Of a DNA stretch of 6,700 nucleotides, positions 1-5,185 are shown one piece after another. The stretch is from Akkermansiaceae bacterium (GTDB taxonomy: Bacteria > Verrucomicrobiota > Verrucomicrobiia > Verrucomicrobiales > Akkermansiaceae): assembly GCA_023301645.1 (NCBI GenBank), contig JALZUH010000206.1:1-6700 (forward strand), given 5' to 3'. Under the pieces are notes generated by a model. That model was not told the DNA's origin. It searched no databases and was given only the letters and a program-made list of their open reading frames with translations. The first letter of the stretch is position 1. Every line of letters starts with the position of its first letter. A program made the translations under genes and the position numbers.

Positions 1-881
1 GCTCCGACCATGGCGGAATCAGGCTCTCTGTATCCTTCGACGACGATTCTAAAGATGGCATAGAGTAGGAAAAACACACCTGTGATGACTCCGTGAGCGA
101 GCTTCGGGAAACGCACTCGAAGGAAGAATAACACGGCGAAAACAACCGCTCCCTCAAGAATGCCCTCGTAGAGCTGTGAAGGGTGGCGTGCTGATAGGTA
201 GCTGCCTAATAACTCAAGTAGCTCAGGGTTATCCCGTGACTGGGCAACAAGGTATTCATAGGGCTTCCCTGCTACAGATGGGTCTATCTCGACGGCCTTA
301 GCCATGGCTTCGTCGTAGACTAGAGGTTTGCCCGCTAGGTCTTCGTAGAGCGATGAGGGGAACTTCACTGCCCAGCTCACCCCTTCGGCTACGCGCCCAT
401 AGAGTTCGCCATTGATGAAGTTTGCCATTCTTACAAGTAGCACCCCTATTGGGCCTACGACACAGAGTCCGTCGGCTACGCCAGACCACGAAACCTTCTG
501 CTTGCGCGCGTAGATCAGGGTGAAGATGGTAAGACCGAGAATACCGCCATGACTGGCCATTCCCCCGTCCCATACGCGAAGAATCATCATCGGGTCTGCT
601 GCGAGTTCGCTCCAGCCCTGCCAATTGTTTCTAGGGATTTGGTAAAATAAAATGTAGCCCAAGCGCCCACCGAGAAATACGCCAAAGAACGCCCCGTAAG
701 CTATGAAGTCGGCTACCTTGCTCTCTGGTAAAACCCACAGCTTCTTGCGAGCCATCCACATCAGCAGGTAATAAGCACAGACAAAGGATAGCAGATACCC
801 TAGTCCATACCATCTGAGCTTAAGTGGCCCTATGATTTCAAAGATCACAGGGTCCATATTATGAATGTAAGTTGCTAGCAC
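1..881 (-). CDS. lgt: Prolipoprotein diacylglyceryl transferase Lgt, N-terminal part (3' end beyond the left edge)
   Basis: Lgt is an inner-membrane enzyme that moves diacylglycerol from phosphatidylglycerol to the lipobox cysteine of prolipoproteins, the first step of lipoprotein maturation. The minus strand stays open from 881 to the window edge (293 full codons). Numbered from a GTG at 881, it shows DPVIFEI near residue 10, RVWDGGMASHGG with H111, RMANFINGELYGR starting at R151, HPSQLYEG near 233 and FRIVVEGYREPD with R278. These match the essential His103, Arg143 and Arg239 regions of E. coli Lgt. Several hydrophobic segments fit a polytopic membrane protein. The stretch between NGELYGR and HPSQLYEG is about 70 residues, longer than in E. 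coli. The PROSITE-type signature has Val where Gly usually precedes the Arg. The GTG start is preferred over ATG at 857 because it adds a YIHN-type N-terminus resembling the YLH segment before DPVIF in E. coli. Neither start has a clear ribosome binding site. Confidence 0.95.
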   Translation of the reverse strand, partial: MLATYIHNMDPVIFEIIGPLKLRWYGLGYLLSFVCAYYLLMWMARKKLWVLPESKVADFIAYGAFFGVFLGGRLGYILFYQIPRNNWQGWSELAADPMMILRVWDGGMASHGGILGLTIFTLIYARKQKVSWSGVADGLCVVGPIGVLLVRMANFINGELYGRVAEGVSWAVKFPSSLYEDLAGKPLVYDEAMAKAVEIDPSVAGKPYEYLVAQSRDNPELLELLGSYLSARHPSQLYEGILEGAVVFAVLFFLRVRFPKLAHGVITGVFFLLYAIFRIVVEGYREPDSAMVG

Positions 882-985
882 GCGGCTAATTCACACCAAA
901 GCGAGTCAAAATGAAATATTAAATAAAGAGAAACTCTGCCTTCATTCATATCACGCGCTTTGCCACCACCCCTGTGGTGACCTCC
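882..985. other. Gap between the M42 peptidase gene and lgt, with a small stem-loop
   Basis: The minus-strand peptidase gene ends at 986 and lgt begins about 104 bp further on. A perfect 6-bp inverted repeat lies at 964-969/974-979 (CACCAC and GTGGTG, four-base loop), just after the peptidase stop. No T-run follows it on the minus strand, so it is not a typical intrinsic terminator. The rest is AT-rich. TTGACT occurs on the minus strand at 909-904, but no -10 element sits at a suitable distance, so no lgt promoter is called. Cotranscription of the two genes is possible. Confidence 0.4.
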
Positions 986-2071
986 CTATAAATAAGAGGT
1001 CAGAGCATCCACTGCATCCTGATCAAGTCGCTCTACGAGGGCGATAGCAAGATCGACCATTGCCATGTAGTCATTGATATCGATCATTGAATTATGCGAA
1101 TGGATGTAGCGCGACGGCGTAGCTAGGACAATAGAGGGAACGCCTGTGCCAGAGAGCTGGAATGCTCTAGCGTCGGTGCCACCACTGCTGCGAACGGTCA
1201 GCTGGTAAGGGATCTTGTTTTCCTCAGCTACTTTCACGACTAGATCGACTAAGGCTGGATTCATAATGGCGGTAGGATCCTGCAGACGAATCTGCACCCC
1301 CTTCCCCATGACACCTTGTGAGTCAGCAATATTAAAGCCAGGCGTATCATCAGCTGGTGCCCCCTCAAGGACAATGGCCACATCTGGCTTCGCCTGATTA
1401 GCCGCGGTAGTAGCACCACGCACGCCGACCTCCTCCTGCACTGTGCCACAAGCGATGAGTGTATTAGGATGCCCCTTCAGAGCGAGCTCCTGCGTTGCCT
1501 GAATCGCACAGGCCATGCCGACACGGTTGTCGAATGCCTTGGCCATGAATAAATTATTATCATACATCTGCGTGAAGTCGGTTTGAGGAACGATCGGGTC
1601 ACCAATTCGAATTCCGAAGTTCGACTCCGCATCGGCACGGTTCTTGGCACCTACATCGATAAACATCTGACCAATGCTGAGCACGTGATTGCGCTCAGAC
1701 TCGGGCAGGAAATGCGGTGGCTTCGACGAGACTACACCTAAGATCTTCTCACCACTGCTTGTGCGCACCTTCACTCTCTGAGCCAGTAACACATGAGGCC
1801 ACCAGCCACCTAGAGTGACAAATTTAATAAAGCCGTCATGCGTAATACTCTGCACGCGAAAGGCCACCTCATCCATGTGCCCAGTTAGTAAAACCCGAGG
1901 ACCAGCGCTATCAGTCTTGTTTTCACAAAACACCGAACCATTGCCATCGGTAGAAAGATCGCCCATCCCTTCAAGCTCATCGACAAAGATCGATCTGACT
2001 TCATCCTCAAAACCAGGAGCACCGTGTGCATCAGTCAACCCTCTCAGTAGCTCAATTGCTTTATCTCTCAT
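986..2071 (-). CDS. M42 family metallopeptidase (glutamyl aminopeptidase/FrvX/TET-like)
   Basis: This 361-residue protein has the usual length and all landmarks of the M42 di-metal aminopeptidases, cytosolic enzymes that trim N-terminal residues from peptides and often form dodecameric tetrahedral shells. Visible sites are LTGHMDE (H65), AFDNRVG (D181, the expected bridging ligand), QEEVG (E213 as catalytic base and E214 as ligand), VLEGAPADDTPG (E236 at the ligand position that is Asp in the archaeal TET enzymes), RSSGGTDA (from 294) and PSRYIHSHNS (H324). Positions agree almost exactly with archaeal TET peptidases (H68, D182, E212, E213, D235, H323). There is no signal peptide. Its natural substrate cannot be read from sequence, and older databases often label such proteins endoglucanase or cellulase by mistake. 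The ATG at 2071 has only a weak GAAG upstream. The gene lies upstream of lgt on the same strand and diverges from rpsB. Confidence 0.95.
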   Translation of the reverse strand: MRDKAIELLRGLTDAHGAPGFEDEVRSIFVDELEGMGDLSTDGNGSVFCENKTDSAGPRVLLTGHMDEVAFRVQSITHDGFIKFVTLGGWWPHVLLAQRVKVRTSSGEKILGVVSSKPPHFLPESERNHVLSIGQMFIDVGAKNRADAESNFGIRIGDPIVPQTDFTQMYDNNLFMAKAFDNRVGMACAIQATQELALKGHPNTLIACGTVQEEVGVRGATTAANQAKPDVAIVLEGAPADDTPGFNIADSQGVMGKGVQIRLQDPTAIMNPALVDLVVKVAEENKIPYQLTVRSSGGTDARAFQLSGTGVPSIVLATPSRYIHSHNSMIDINDYMAMVDLAIALVERLDQDAVDALTSYL

Positions 2072-2141
2072 ATGGCTTCGTATTTAGCACGCATACAGCA
2101 CACTGCAAACATGGTTTTTGACCAAACTAACTAAATGTAAA

Positions 2142-2348
2142 TAGGGCATTAAAATGAAGATGAAAAGCGTGCTCAAAAACACTGGGTGAAAATTCCTACA
2201 AAACAGCTAAAATTACCTTGTGAAACCTAGCTTAATGCCCTAAGGAATGCCCAGCCTTCGGCATGCCGCCTTGTCAACAACGGGGAATAAGAAGGGAGTT
2301 TGCTCACGCTTTCACGAGCTCAAGCAAACTACAAGCGGCGTATTCCCC
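2142..2348 (+). promoter_or_regulatory. Probable structured mRNA leader of rpsB with crossing stems (pseudoknot or switch)
   Basis: Five complementary pairs are visible. P1 is an 11-bp perfect pair, TAGGGCATTAA (2142-2152) with TTAATGCCCTA (2232-2242). P2 is ATGCC (2247-2251) with GGCAT (2260-2264). P3 is GCCG-CTTGT (2265-2274, C2269 bulged) with ACAAGCGGC (2331-2339), 9 bp. P4 is GGGGAATA (2282-2289) with TATTCCCC (2341-2348), 8 bp perfect. P5 is AGTTTGCT (2297-2304) with AGCAAACT (2323-2330), 8 bp perfect. P5 sits inside both P3 and P4, and P3 and P4 cross. Bases 2323-2348 are thus almost wholly 3' strands of three stems. With only seven bases (2275-2281) linking the 5' strands, P3 and P4 may be alternatives rather than simultaneous. 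By analogy with S2-autoregulated rpsB leaders in gammaproteobacteria, it may sense S2. The structure is read by eye, and the transcript start is unknown. Confidence 0.55.
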
Positions 2349-2372
2349 AACAAACAAGAGCCTTTCTGAATC

Positions 2373-2379
2373 AAGGAGG
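2373..2379 (+). promoter_or_regulatory. Shine-Dalgarno of rpsB with unusually long spacing
   Basis: AAGGAGG is a near-perfect complement to the 16S rRNA tail. It decides for the ATG at 2395 over the in-frame ATG at 2263. The gap to the ATG is 15 bases, filled by an ATAATAATA-rich stretch, against the usual 5-9. No other in-frame start lies between them. Confidence 0.75.
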
Positions 2380-2394
2380 GACAATAATAATACA

Positions 2395-3114
2395 ATGGTC
2401 AACGAACTAATTAACGAAATGGTAGACGCAGGTGTTCACTACGGACACCAAACACGCAAGTGGAACCCTAAGATGAAGCCTTACCTCATGAAGGACAAGG
2501 GTGGCATCTACATCATCAATCTTGAGTCTACTGTAAAGTGCCTCGACAATGCTGCAGCATACCTCAGTGAAATCACTGGCAAAGGTAAGAAAGTCCTCTT
2601 CGTAGGATGTAAGCGCCAAGCACAAGACGCAGTAGCTGAAGCAGCAACTGCAACTGAGCAGCACTTCGTCAATCACCGCTGGCTCGGTGGCACACTCACC
2701 AACCTTTCTACAATCCGCCGTTCTGTAGAGCGTCTTAAGTTCCTCGAGGACATCGAGAAATCAGACGTTTTCAAGAAGATGTCTAAGAAAGAGCTCTCAG
2801 CTCTTGGACGTGAGCGCACGAAGCTCCTTCGTAACCTCCGCGGTATCCGCAACATGGAGAAGCTCCCAGCTGCTATGGTCATCGTTGACTCAGCACGTGA
2901 GACAATCGCCGTTGCTGAAGCACTTCGCCTCAACATCCCAGTGATCGCTATCGTTGATACAAATGCTGACCCAACAGTAATCGACTACCCGATCCCAGGT
3001 AACGATGACGCTACACGCTCAATCCGTCTTCTCCTTCAGAACCTTGTTGACTCAATCGTAGTCACTAAGGAGCAGGACAAGCCTAAGAAAGAGGACAAGA
3101 AGGCTGAAGCCTAA
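2395..3114 (+). CDS. rpsB: 30S ribosomal protein S2
   Basis: S2 is a late-assembling small-subunit protein that helps dock S1 near the mRNA exit side of the 30S body. The 239-residue product has the normal bacterial length. Its N-terminus carries AGVHYGHQTRKWNPKM, the first S2 signature, followed by YIINLESTVKCLDNA, then VLFVGCKRQAQ, HRWLGGTLTN, the coiled-coil region around SALGRERTKLLRNLRGIRN, PAAMVIVDSARETIAVAEA, IPVIAIVDTNADP and the C-terminal IDYPIPGNDDATRSIRLL. The tail is lysine- and glutamate-rich. The start at 2395 fits S2 alignments and the upstream AAGGAGG. The frame stays open back to an ATG at 2263, but those 44 codons lie in the structured leader and do not resemble S2. Codon use looks restricted, as expected for a highly expressed gene. 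It is followed by an intrinsic terminator and then tsf. Confidence 0.98.
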   Translation: MVNELINEMVDAGVHYGHQTRKWNPKMKPYLMKDKGGIYIINLESTVKCLDNAAAYLSEITGKGKKVLFVGCKRQAQDAVAEAATATEQHFVNHRWLGGTLTNLSTIRRSVERLKFLEDIEKSDVFKKMSKKELSALGRERTKLLRNLRGIRNMEKLPAAMVIVDSARETIAVAEALRLNIPVIAIVDTNADPTVIDYPIPGNDDATRSIRLLLQNLVDSIVVTKEQDKPKKEDKKAEA

Positions 3115-3127
3115 ATCCCCTCTCTGC

Positions 3128-3161
3128 AAAAAAGCGGTGGCCATCAAGCTGCCGCTTTTTT
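3128..3161 (+). terminator. Intrinsic terminator between rpsB and tsf
   Basis: The stem GCGGTGGC (3134-3141) pairs with GCTGCCGC (3148-3155), 8 bp including two G-U pairs, with the six-base loop CATCAA. Six A precede it and six T follow it (3156-3161), so the stem can extend and the T-tract suits plus-strand termination. It starts 13 bases after the rpsB stop. It should end or attenuate rpsB transcripts before tsf, which is usually cotranscribed with rpsB in other bacteria. Confidence 0.85.
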
Positions 3162-3226
3162 CACAAACATCCTTTGATGTTTCTTTTATTACTTATTATT
3201 TAACAATTATCTAACTCACTACTCCT
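3162..3226 (+). promoter_or_regulatory. Probable tsf promoter and leader, without Shine-Dalgarno
   Basis: This AT-rich 65-bp stretch lies between the rpsB terminator and the tsf ATG. A weak promoter match is TTGATG (3174-3179) with TATTTA (3197-3202), 17 bp apart. TTATCT near 3207-3212 is an alternative -10. The 20 bases before the ATG are A/T- and pyrimidine-rich (ending ACTACTCCT), with no purine-rich ribosome binding site. Translation may rely on S1 and lack of structure. A separate promoter is inferred mainly from the terminator upstream. Confidence 0.35.
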
Positions 3227-4096
3227 ATGGCAATTACTGCATCAGCTGTTCAAGAGCTCCGTAAAATCACTAACGCCGGAATGATGGCTTGTAAAAAAGC
3301 ACTCACCGAAACTGAAGGCGACATCGACGCAGCCGTTAAGCTCCTTCGCGAGAAAGGCATCGTCAAGTCCGCTGGTCGCACCGACCGTGAAACATCAGAA
3401 GGCATCATCAATGCACAAGTCGCTGACTGTGGCGGCAATGGCATCCTCGCTCAGGTAAACTGCGAGACAGACTTCGTAGCTAAGAACGAAAGCTTCCAGG
3501 CATTCGTATCAGATCTCACAGGCACAATCCTCGCTTCAGACGCAGCAGACGCAGAGTCAGCTAACTCAGTAGCATTTGGCGAAGGCACTATTGCTGACGC
3601 ACTCGGTGCTAAGTTCACTGAGCTCGGTGAAGTCATCAAGATCAGCAGCCTCGTTCGCTACACAGCAGCTGGAAACGGCGGCGTAGCAAGCTACATCCAC
3701 ATGGGTGGTAAAGTAGGTGTTCTCCTCGAACTCTCAGCTGAGAACGAAGGCACTAAGTCAACTGACGGCTTCAAGGAGCTTTCACGTGACATCTGCCTCC
3801 ACATCGCTGCGCTCAACCCAGGTGGCCTCACTCGCGACGACCTAGACGCATCAGCTATCGAAGAAGAGAACGAAATCAACCGTAAGCAGCTCGAAGCTGA
3901 AGGCAAGCCTGCTGAGATCATCGACAAGATCCTCATCGGTAAGATCAACAAGTTCTTCTCTGAGTCATGCCTCATCGACCAGGCGTTCGTTAAGGACGAC
4001 AAGGTCAGCATCAAAGCGCACCTCGCTGCTAAGAGCAAGGAGCTCGGTGACACGATCAACATCGTTCGCTACGCACGCTACAGCATCGGAGCGTAA
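3227..4096 (+). CDS. tsf: Translation elongation factor Ts
   Basis: EF-Ts is the cytosolic nucleotide-exchange factor that releases GDP from EF-Tu. The 289-residue product is full length. The N-terminal UBA-like domain has LRKITNAGMMACKKAL (residues 11-26). It is followed by the second signature QVNCETDFVAKN (76-87), whose D82 and F83 correspond to the Asp-Phe pair of E. coli EF-Ts that contacts EF-Tu. The core domain has SYIHMGGKVGVLLEL (155-169) and DICLHIAALNPGGLTRDDL (188-206). The coiled-coil and C-terminal part has PAEIIDKILIGKINKFFSESCLIDQAFVKD (positions 228-257). The Gln in the second signature replaces a usual Glu. The start at 3227 gives the standard MAITA N-terminus, although no ribosome binding site is visible. 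pyrH, a common downstream partner of tsf, is absent: a terminator and convergent genes follow. Confidence 0.98.
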   Translation: MAITASAVQELRKITNAGMMACKKALTETEGDIDAAVKLLREKGIVKSAGRTDRETSEGIINAQVADCGGNGILAQVNCETDFVAKNESFQAFVSDLTGTILASDAADAESANSVAFGEGTIADALGAKFTELGEVIKISSLVRYTAAGNGGVASYIHMGGKVGVLLELSAENEGTKSTDGFKELSRDICLHIAALNPGGLTRDDLDASAIEEENEINRKQLEAEGKPAEIIDKILIGKINKFFSESCLIDQAFVKDDKVSIKAHLAAKSKELGDTINIVRYARYSIGA

Positions 4097-4113
4097 TTTC
4101 GCTCTCAGCGAGA
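4097..4113 (+). other. Small stem-loop directly after the tsf stop codon
   Basis: TTTCGCT (4097-4103) pairs with AGCGAGA (4107-4113), 7 bp with one G-U and a three-base CTC loop, beginning at the base after the TAA. No T-run follows, so it is more likely a 3'-end structure of the tsf mRNA than a terminator. It may be chance. Confidence 0.3.
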
Positions 4114-4127
4114 TAAGCAACTATTTC

Positions 4128-4164
4128 AAAACCTCACCCTGCCCTTTGCACGGTGGGGTTTTTT
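4128..4164 (+). terminator. Intrinsic terminator of tsf
   Basis: CCTCACC (4132-4138) pairs with GGTGGGG (4152-4158), with one T-G pair. A-U pairs extend the base (AAAA before, TTTTTT at 4159-4164 after), and TGC/GCA (4140-4142/4148-4150) can pair inside the loop. The T-tract is on the plus strand, fitting tsf. Read on the minus strand the stem is followed by TTTT only, so it may weakly stop convergent pyrF transcripts too. Confidence 0.85.
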
Positions 4165-4217
4165 CTTGGTCGTATTTTTCTTAGGAGCACTGTGCGGTGC
4201 TGAGAACCTAGCTCACT

Positions 4218-4268
4218 AGTATCTTCATGAGCCTATTTTCATTAGGTCATAAATGAAGCGAAGATACT
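4218..4268. repeat. Inverted repeat between the convergent genes tsf and pyrF
   Basis: AGTATCTTC (4218-4226) and GAAGATACT (4260-4268) form a perfect 9-bp inverted repeat. Inside it, ATGA (4227-4230) pairs with TCAT (4247-4250) and CCTA (4232-4235) with TAGG (4243-4246), leaving G4231 bulged. An alternative inner partner exists: CTTCAT (4223-4228) with ATGAAG (4253-4258). No T-run follows on either strand. The remaining gap (4165-4326) holds no supported gene; a further short hairpin is AGCAC/GTGCT at 4186-4201. Confidence 0.5.
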
Positions 4269-4326
4269 CAACAGGAGATCTTAACGAGTGATTCTTACGC
4301 TTTTTACAGCCTTAGTATCAGGCGAG

Positions 4327-5106
4327 CTAAACAGCCAATTTCTCTGCCCAAGCTTTCGCCTTCTGACCGAAGGATAGATCCATATCCTTATAAGTGATGC
4401 CGCGAGAGACGTTCACCGTATCAGGTGCTGTGCGGTTACTGGCTTGTAGGCCAGCTAAGTCACCACCTTGGGCACCTAGACCCGGAATAAGAAGTGGTCT
4501 ATCAACTATTCTGCTAAGGAGTTCTTCACTCGCATTAGTCAGCCCGACAACGTAACCGACATCAGTCGCACTTTTTGCCTGCTCTGCACGCTTCCCTAGT
4601 TCCTGCACAAGCTCGAAGACATAGCGGCCATCGGCGAGCTTCTGGCGCTGGAAGTCAGCGCTACCTGCATTCGACGTCACAGCGAGCAAGTAGATCCCCT
4701 TACCCTCCCAGTCTAGAAAAGGCTCGATGGAGTCATAGCCAAGGAAAGGATTGAGTGTTACGGCATCGACATTCCAGTTTTCAAAGTAAGACTTCGCGTA
4801 ATACTTCTGCGTCTCGCCAATATCAGAGCGCTTAGCATCGAGAATGACGGGCACCTCACTAGGCATCTCACCTAGCATCTCCTCAAGAATCTCTATACCA
4901 CGCAGGCCCATAGCCTCGAAGTATGCCATATTAGGTTTGAAAGCCGCCGCATACTCCCAAGTTTCACCGACAACCTTACGAAGGAATTCAGGGATAGCCT
5001 CTACGCCACCAGAAAGCTCGGGGCGAGGGTCAATTCCCACACAGAGGCGTGAGCCTACAGTTTCGATTCTTTGGGCAAGGCGTTCTCCGTATTTCATCGT
5101 CGACAT
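4327..5106 (-). CDS. pyrF: Orotidine 5'-phosphate decarboxylase, subfamily 2
   Basis: This cytosolic TIM-barrel enzyme converts orotidine 5'-monophosphate to UMP, the last step of de novo pyrimidine synthesis. The 259-residue protein contains LCVGIDPRPE (21-30), AFKPNMAYFEA (55-65), the catalytic ILDAKRSDIGET (88-99, with D90, K92 and D95 of the DxKRxD core), VTLNPFLGYD (116-125), VTSNAGSADFQ (143-153), PGLGAQGGD (208-216) and NVSRGI (232-237), where R235 should bind the phosphate. The KRSDIGET form and the length mark the subfamily 2 type rather than the shorter E. coli type. The ATG at 5106 is chosen; an ATG three codons later (5097) is equally possible, since neither has a ribosome binding site. 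The SET gene lies 73 bp upstream on the same strand. No other pyrimidine gene is in the window. Confidence 0.96.
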   Translation of the reverse strand: MSTMKYGERLAQRIETVGSRLCVGIDPRPELSGGVEAIPEFLRKVVGETWEYAAAFKPNMAYFEAMGLRGIEILEEMLGEMPSEVPVILDAKRSDIGETQKYYAKSYFENWNVDAVTLNPFLGYDSIEPFLDWEGKGIYLLAVTSNAGSADFQRQKLADGRYVFELVQELGKRAEQAKSATDVGYVVGLTNASEELLSRIVDRPLLIPGLGAQGGDLAGLQASNRTAPDTVNVSRGITYKDMDLSFGQKAKAWAEKLAV

Positions 5107-5133
5107 GGCATGTGTCTAATATCTGGCAGCACG

Positions 5134-5159
5134 TTTGGCTAGAATATTTGGCCAGATTA
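5134..5159 (-). repeat. Tandem imperfect 13-bp repeat in the pyrF upstream region
   Basis: TTTGGCTAGAATA (5134-5146) is followed directly by TTTGGCCAGATTA (5147-5159), identical at 11 of 13 positions. On the minus strand this reads as two TCTRGCCAAA-like blocks 13 bp apart. ATCTGGC (5121-5127) also forms a 7-bp inverted repeat with GCCAGAT (5151-5157). The second copy overlaps a perfect -10 box and the first covers the expected transcript start, a typical operator position. No regulator is identified. Confidence 0.45.
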
Positions 5160-5161
5160 TA
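5156..5161 (-). promoter_or_regulatory. Candidate -10 box of a pyrF promoter
   Basis: The minus strand reads TATAAT at 5161-5156, a perfect consensus, 50 bases before the pyrF ATG. No good -35 hexamer occurs 16-18 bp upstream, where the sequence would overlap the end of the SET gene. pyrF could instead be read through from the SET gene. Confidence 0.35.
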
Positions 5162-5163
5162 AA

Positions 5164-5185
5164 AAGGCGCTCCTTATGACTAAGG
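5164..5185 (-). other. Short stem-loops and T-run at the end of the SET gene (weak terminator at best)
   Basis: CCTTA (5172-5176) and TAAGG (5181-5185) form a 5-bp stem that includes the SET stop codon. An alternative minus-strand stem, AAGG/CCTT around AGCG, is followed by TTTTT, but has only 4 bp. The two are mutually exclusive. This could slow RNA polymerase, yet it is too short to call an efficient terminator, so read-through into pyrF remains possible. Confidence 0.25.

Larger units (their letters stand above)
2072..2394. other. 323-bp intergenic region between the divergent peptidase gene and rpsB
   Basis: No gene is seen here apart from an uninterrupted 44-codon extension of the rpsB frame, discussed under rpsB. 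The left part (2072-2141) should carry the divergent promoters. TTGACC at 2118-2123 (plus) is the best -35-like hexamer, but no good -10 sits 16-18 bp downstream. TAAAAT occurs at 2150-2155 and 2208-2213 without convincing -35 partners. From 2142 onward the region is dominated by inverted repeats and is annotated separately as a probable rpsB leader RNA. Confidence 0.6.

Noticed and set aside
298..813. Open frames on the minus strand at 298-624 and 631-813 as genes
   Set aside because: Both are in other frames of lgt. Their products are Arg/Ser-rich with no recognisable motif, while the third minus frame runs open across the whole region with all Lgt motifs.
964..979. CACCAC/GTGGTG hairpin as terminator of the peptidase gene
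   Set aside because: The stem is only 6 bp and no T-run follows on the minus strand, so it is recorded only as a stem-loop.
1229..1460. Glu in place of Asp at a metal-ligand position of the M42 peptidase as a sign of inactivity
   Set aside because: Glu can bind metal and, as I recall, occurs at this site in other M42 proteins. All other catalytic residues are intact.
2307..2320. TTTCACGAG near 2311 as a parS half-site
   Set aside because: Only one half matches the TGTTTCACGTGAAACA consensus, and it lies in the loop of the rpsB leader hairpin.
2263..2394. N-terminal extension of S2 from the ATG at 2263
   Set aside because: The 44 codons overlap the structured leader, do not resemble S2, and precede the AAGGAGG at 2373 that serves the ATG at 2395.
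3250..4062. Antisense open frames over tsf (and similar ones over rpsB, pyrF, the SET gene and the peptidase gene)
   Set aside because: They are low-complexity Ser/Arg-rich shadows caused by the biased codon use of the real genes.
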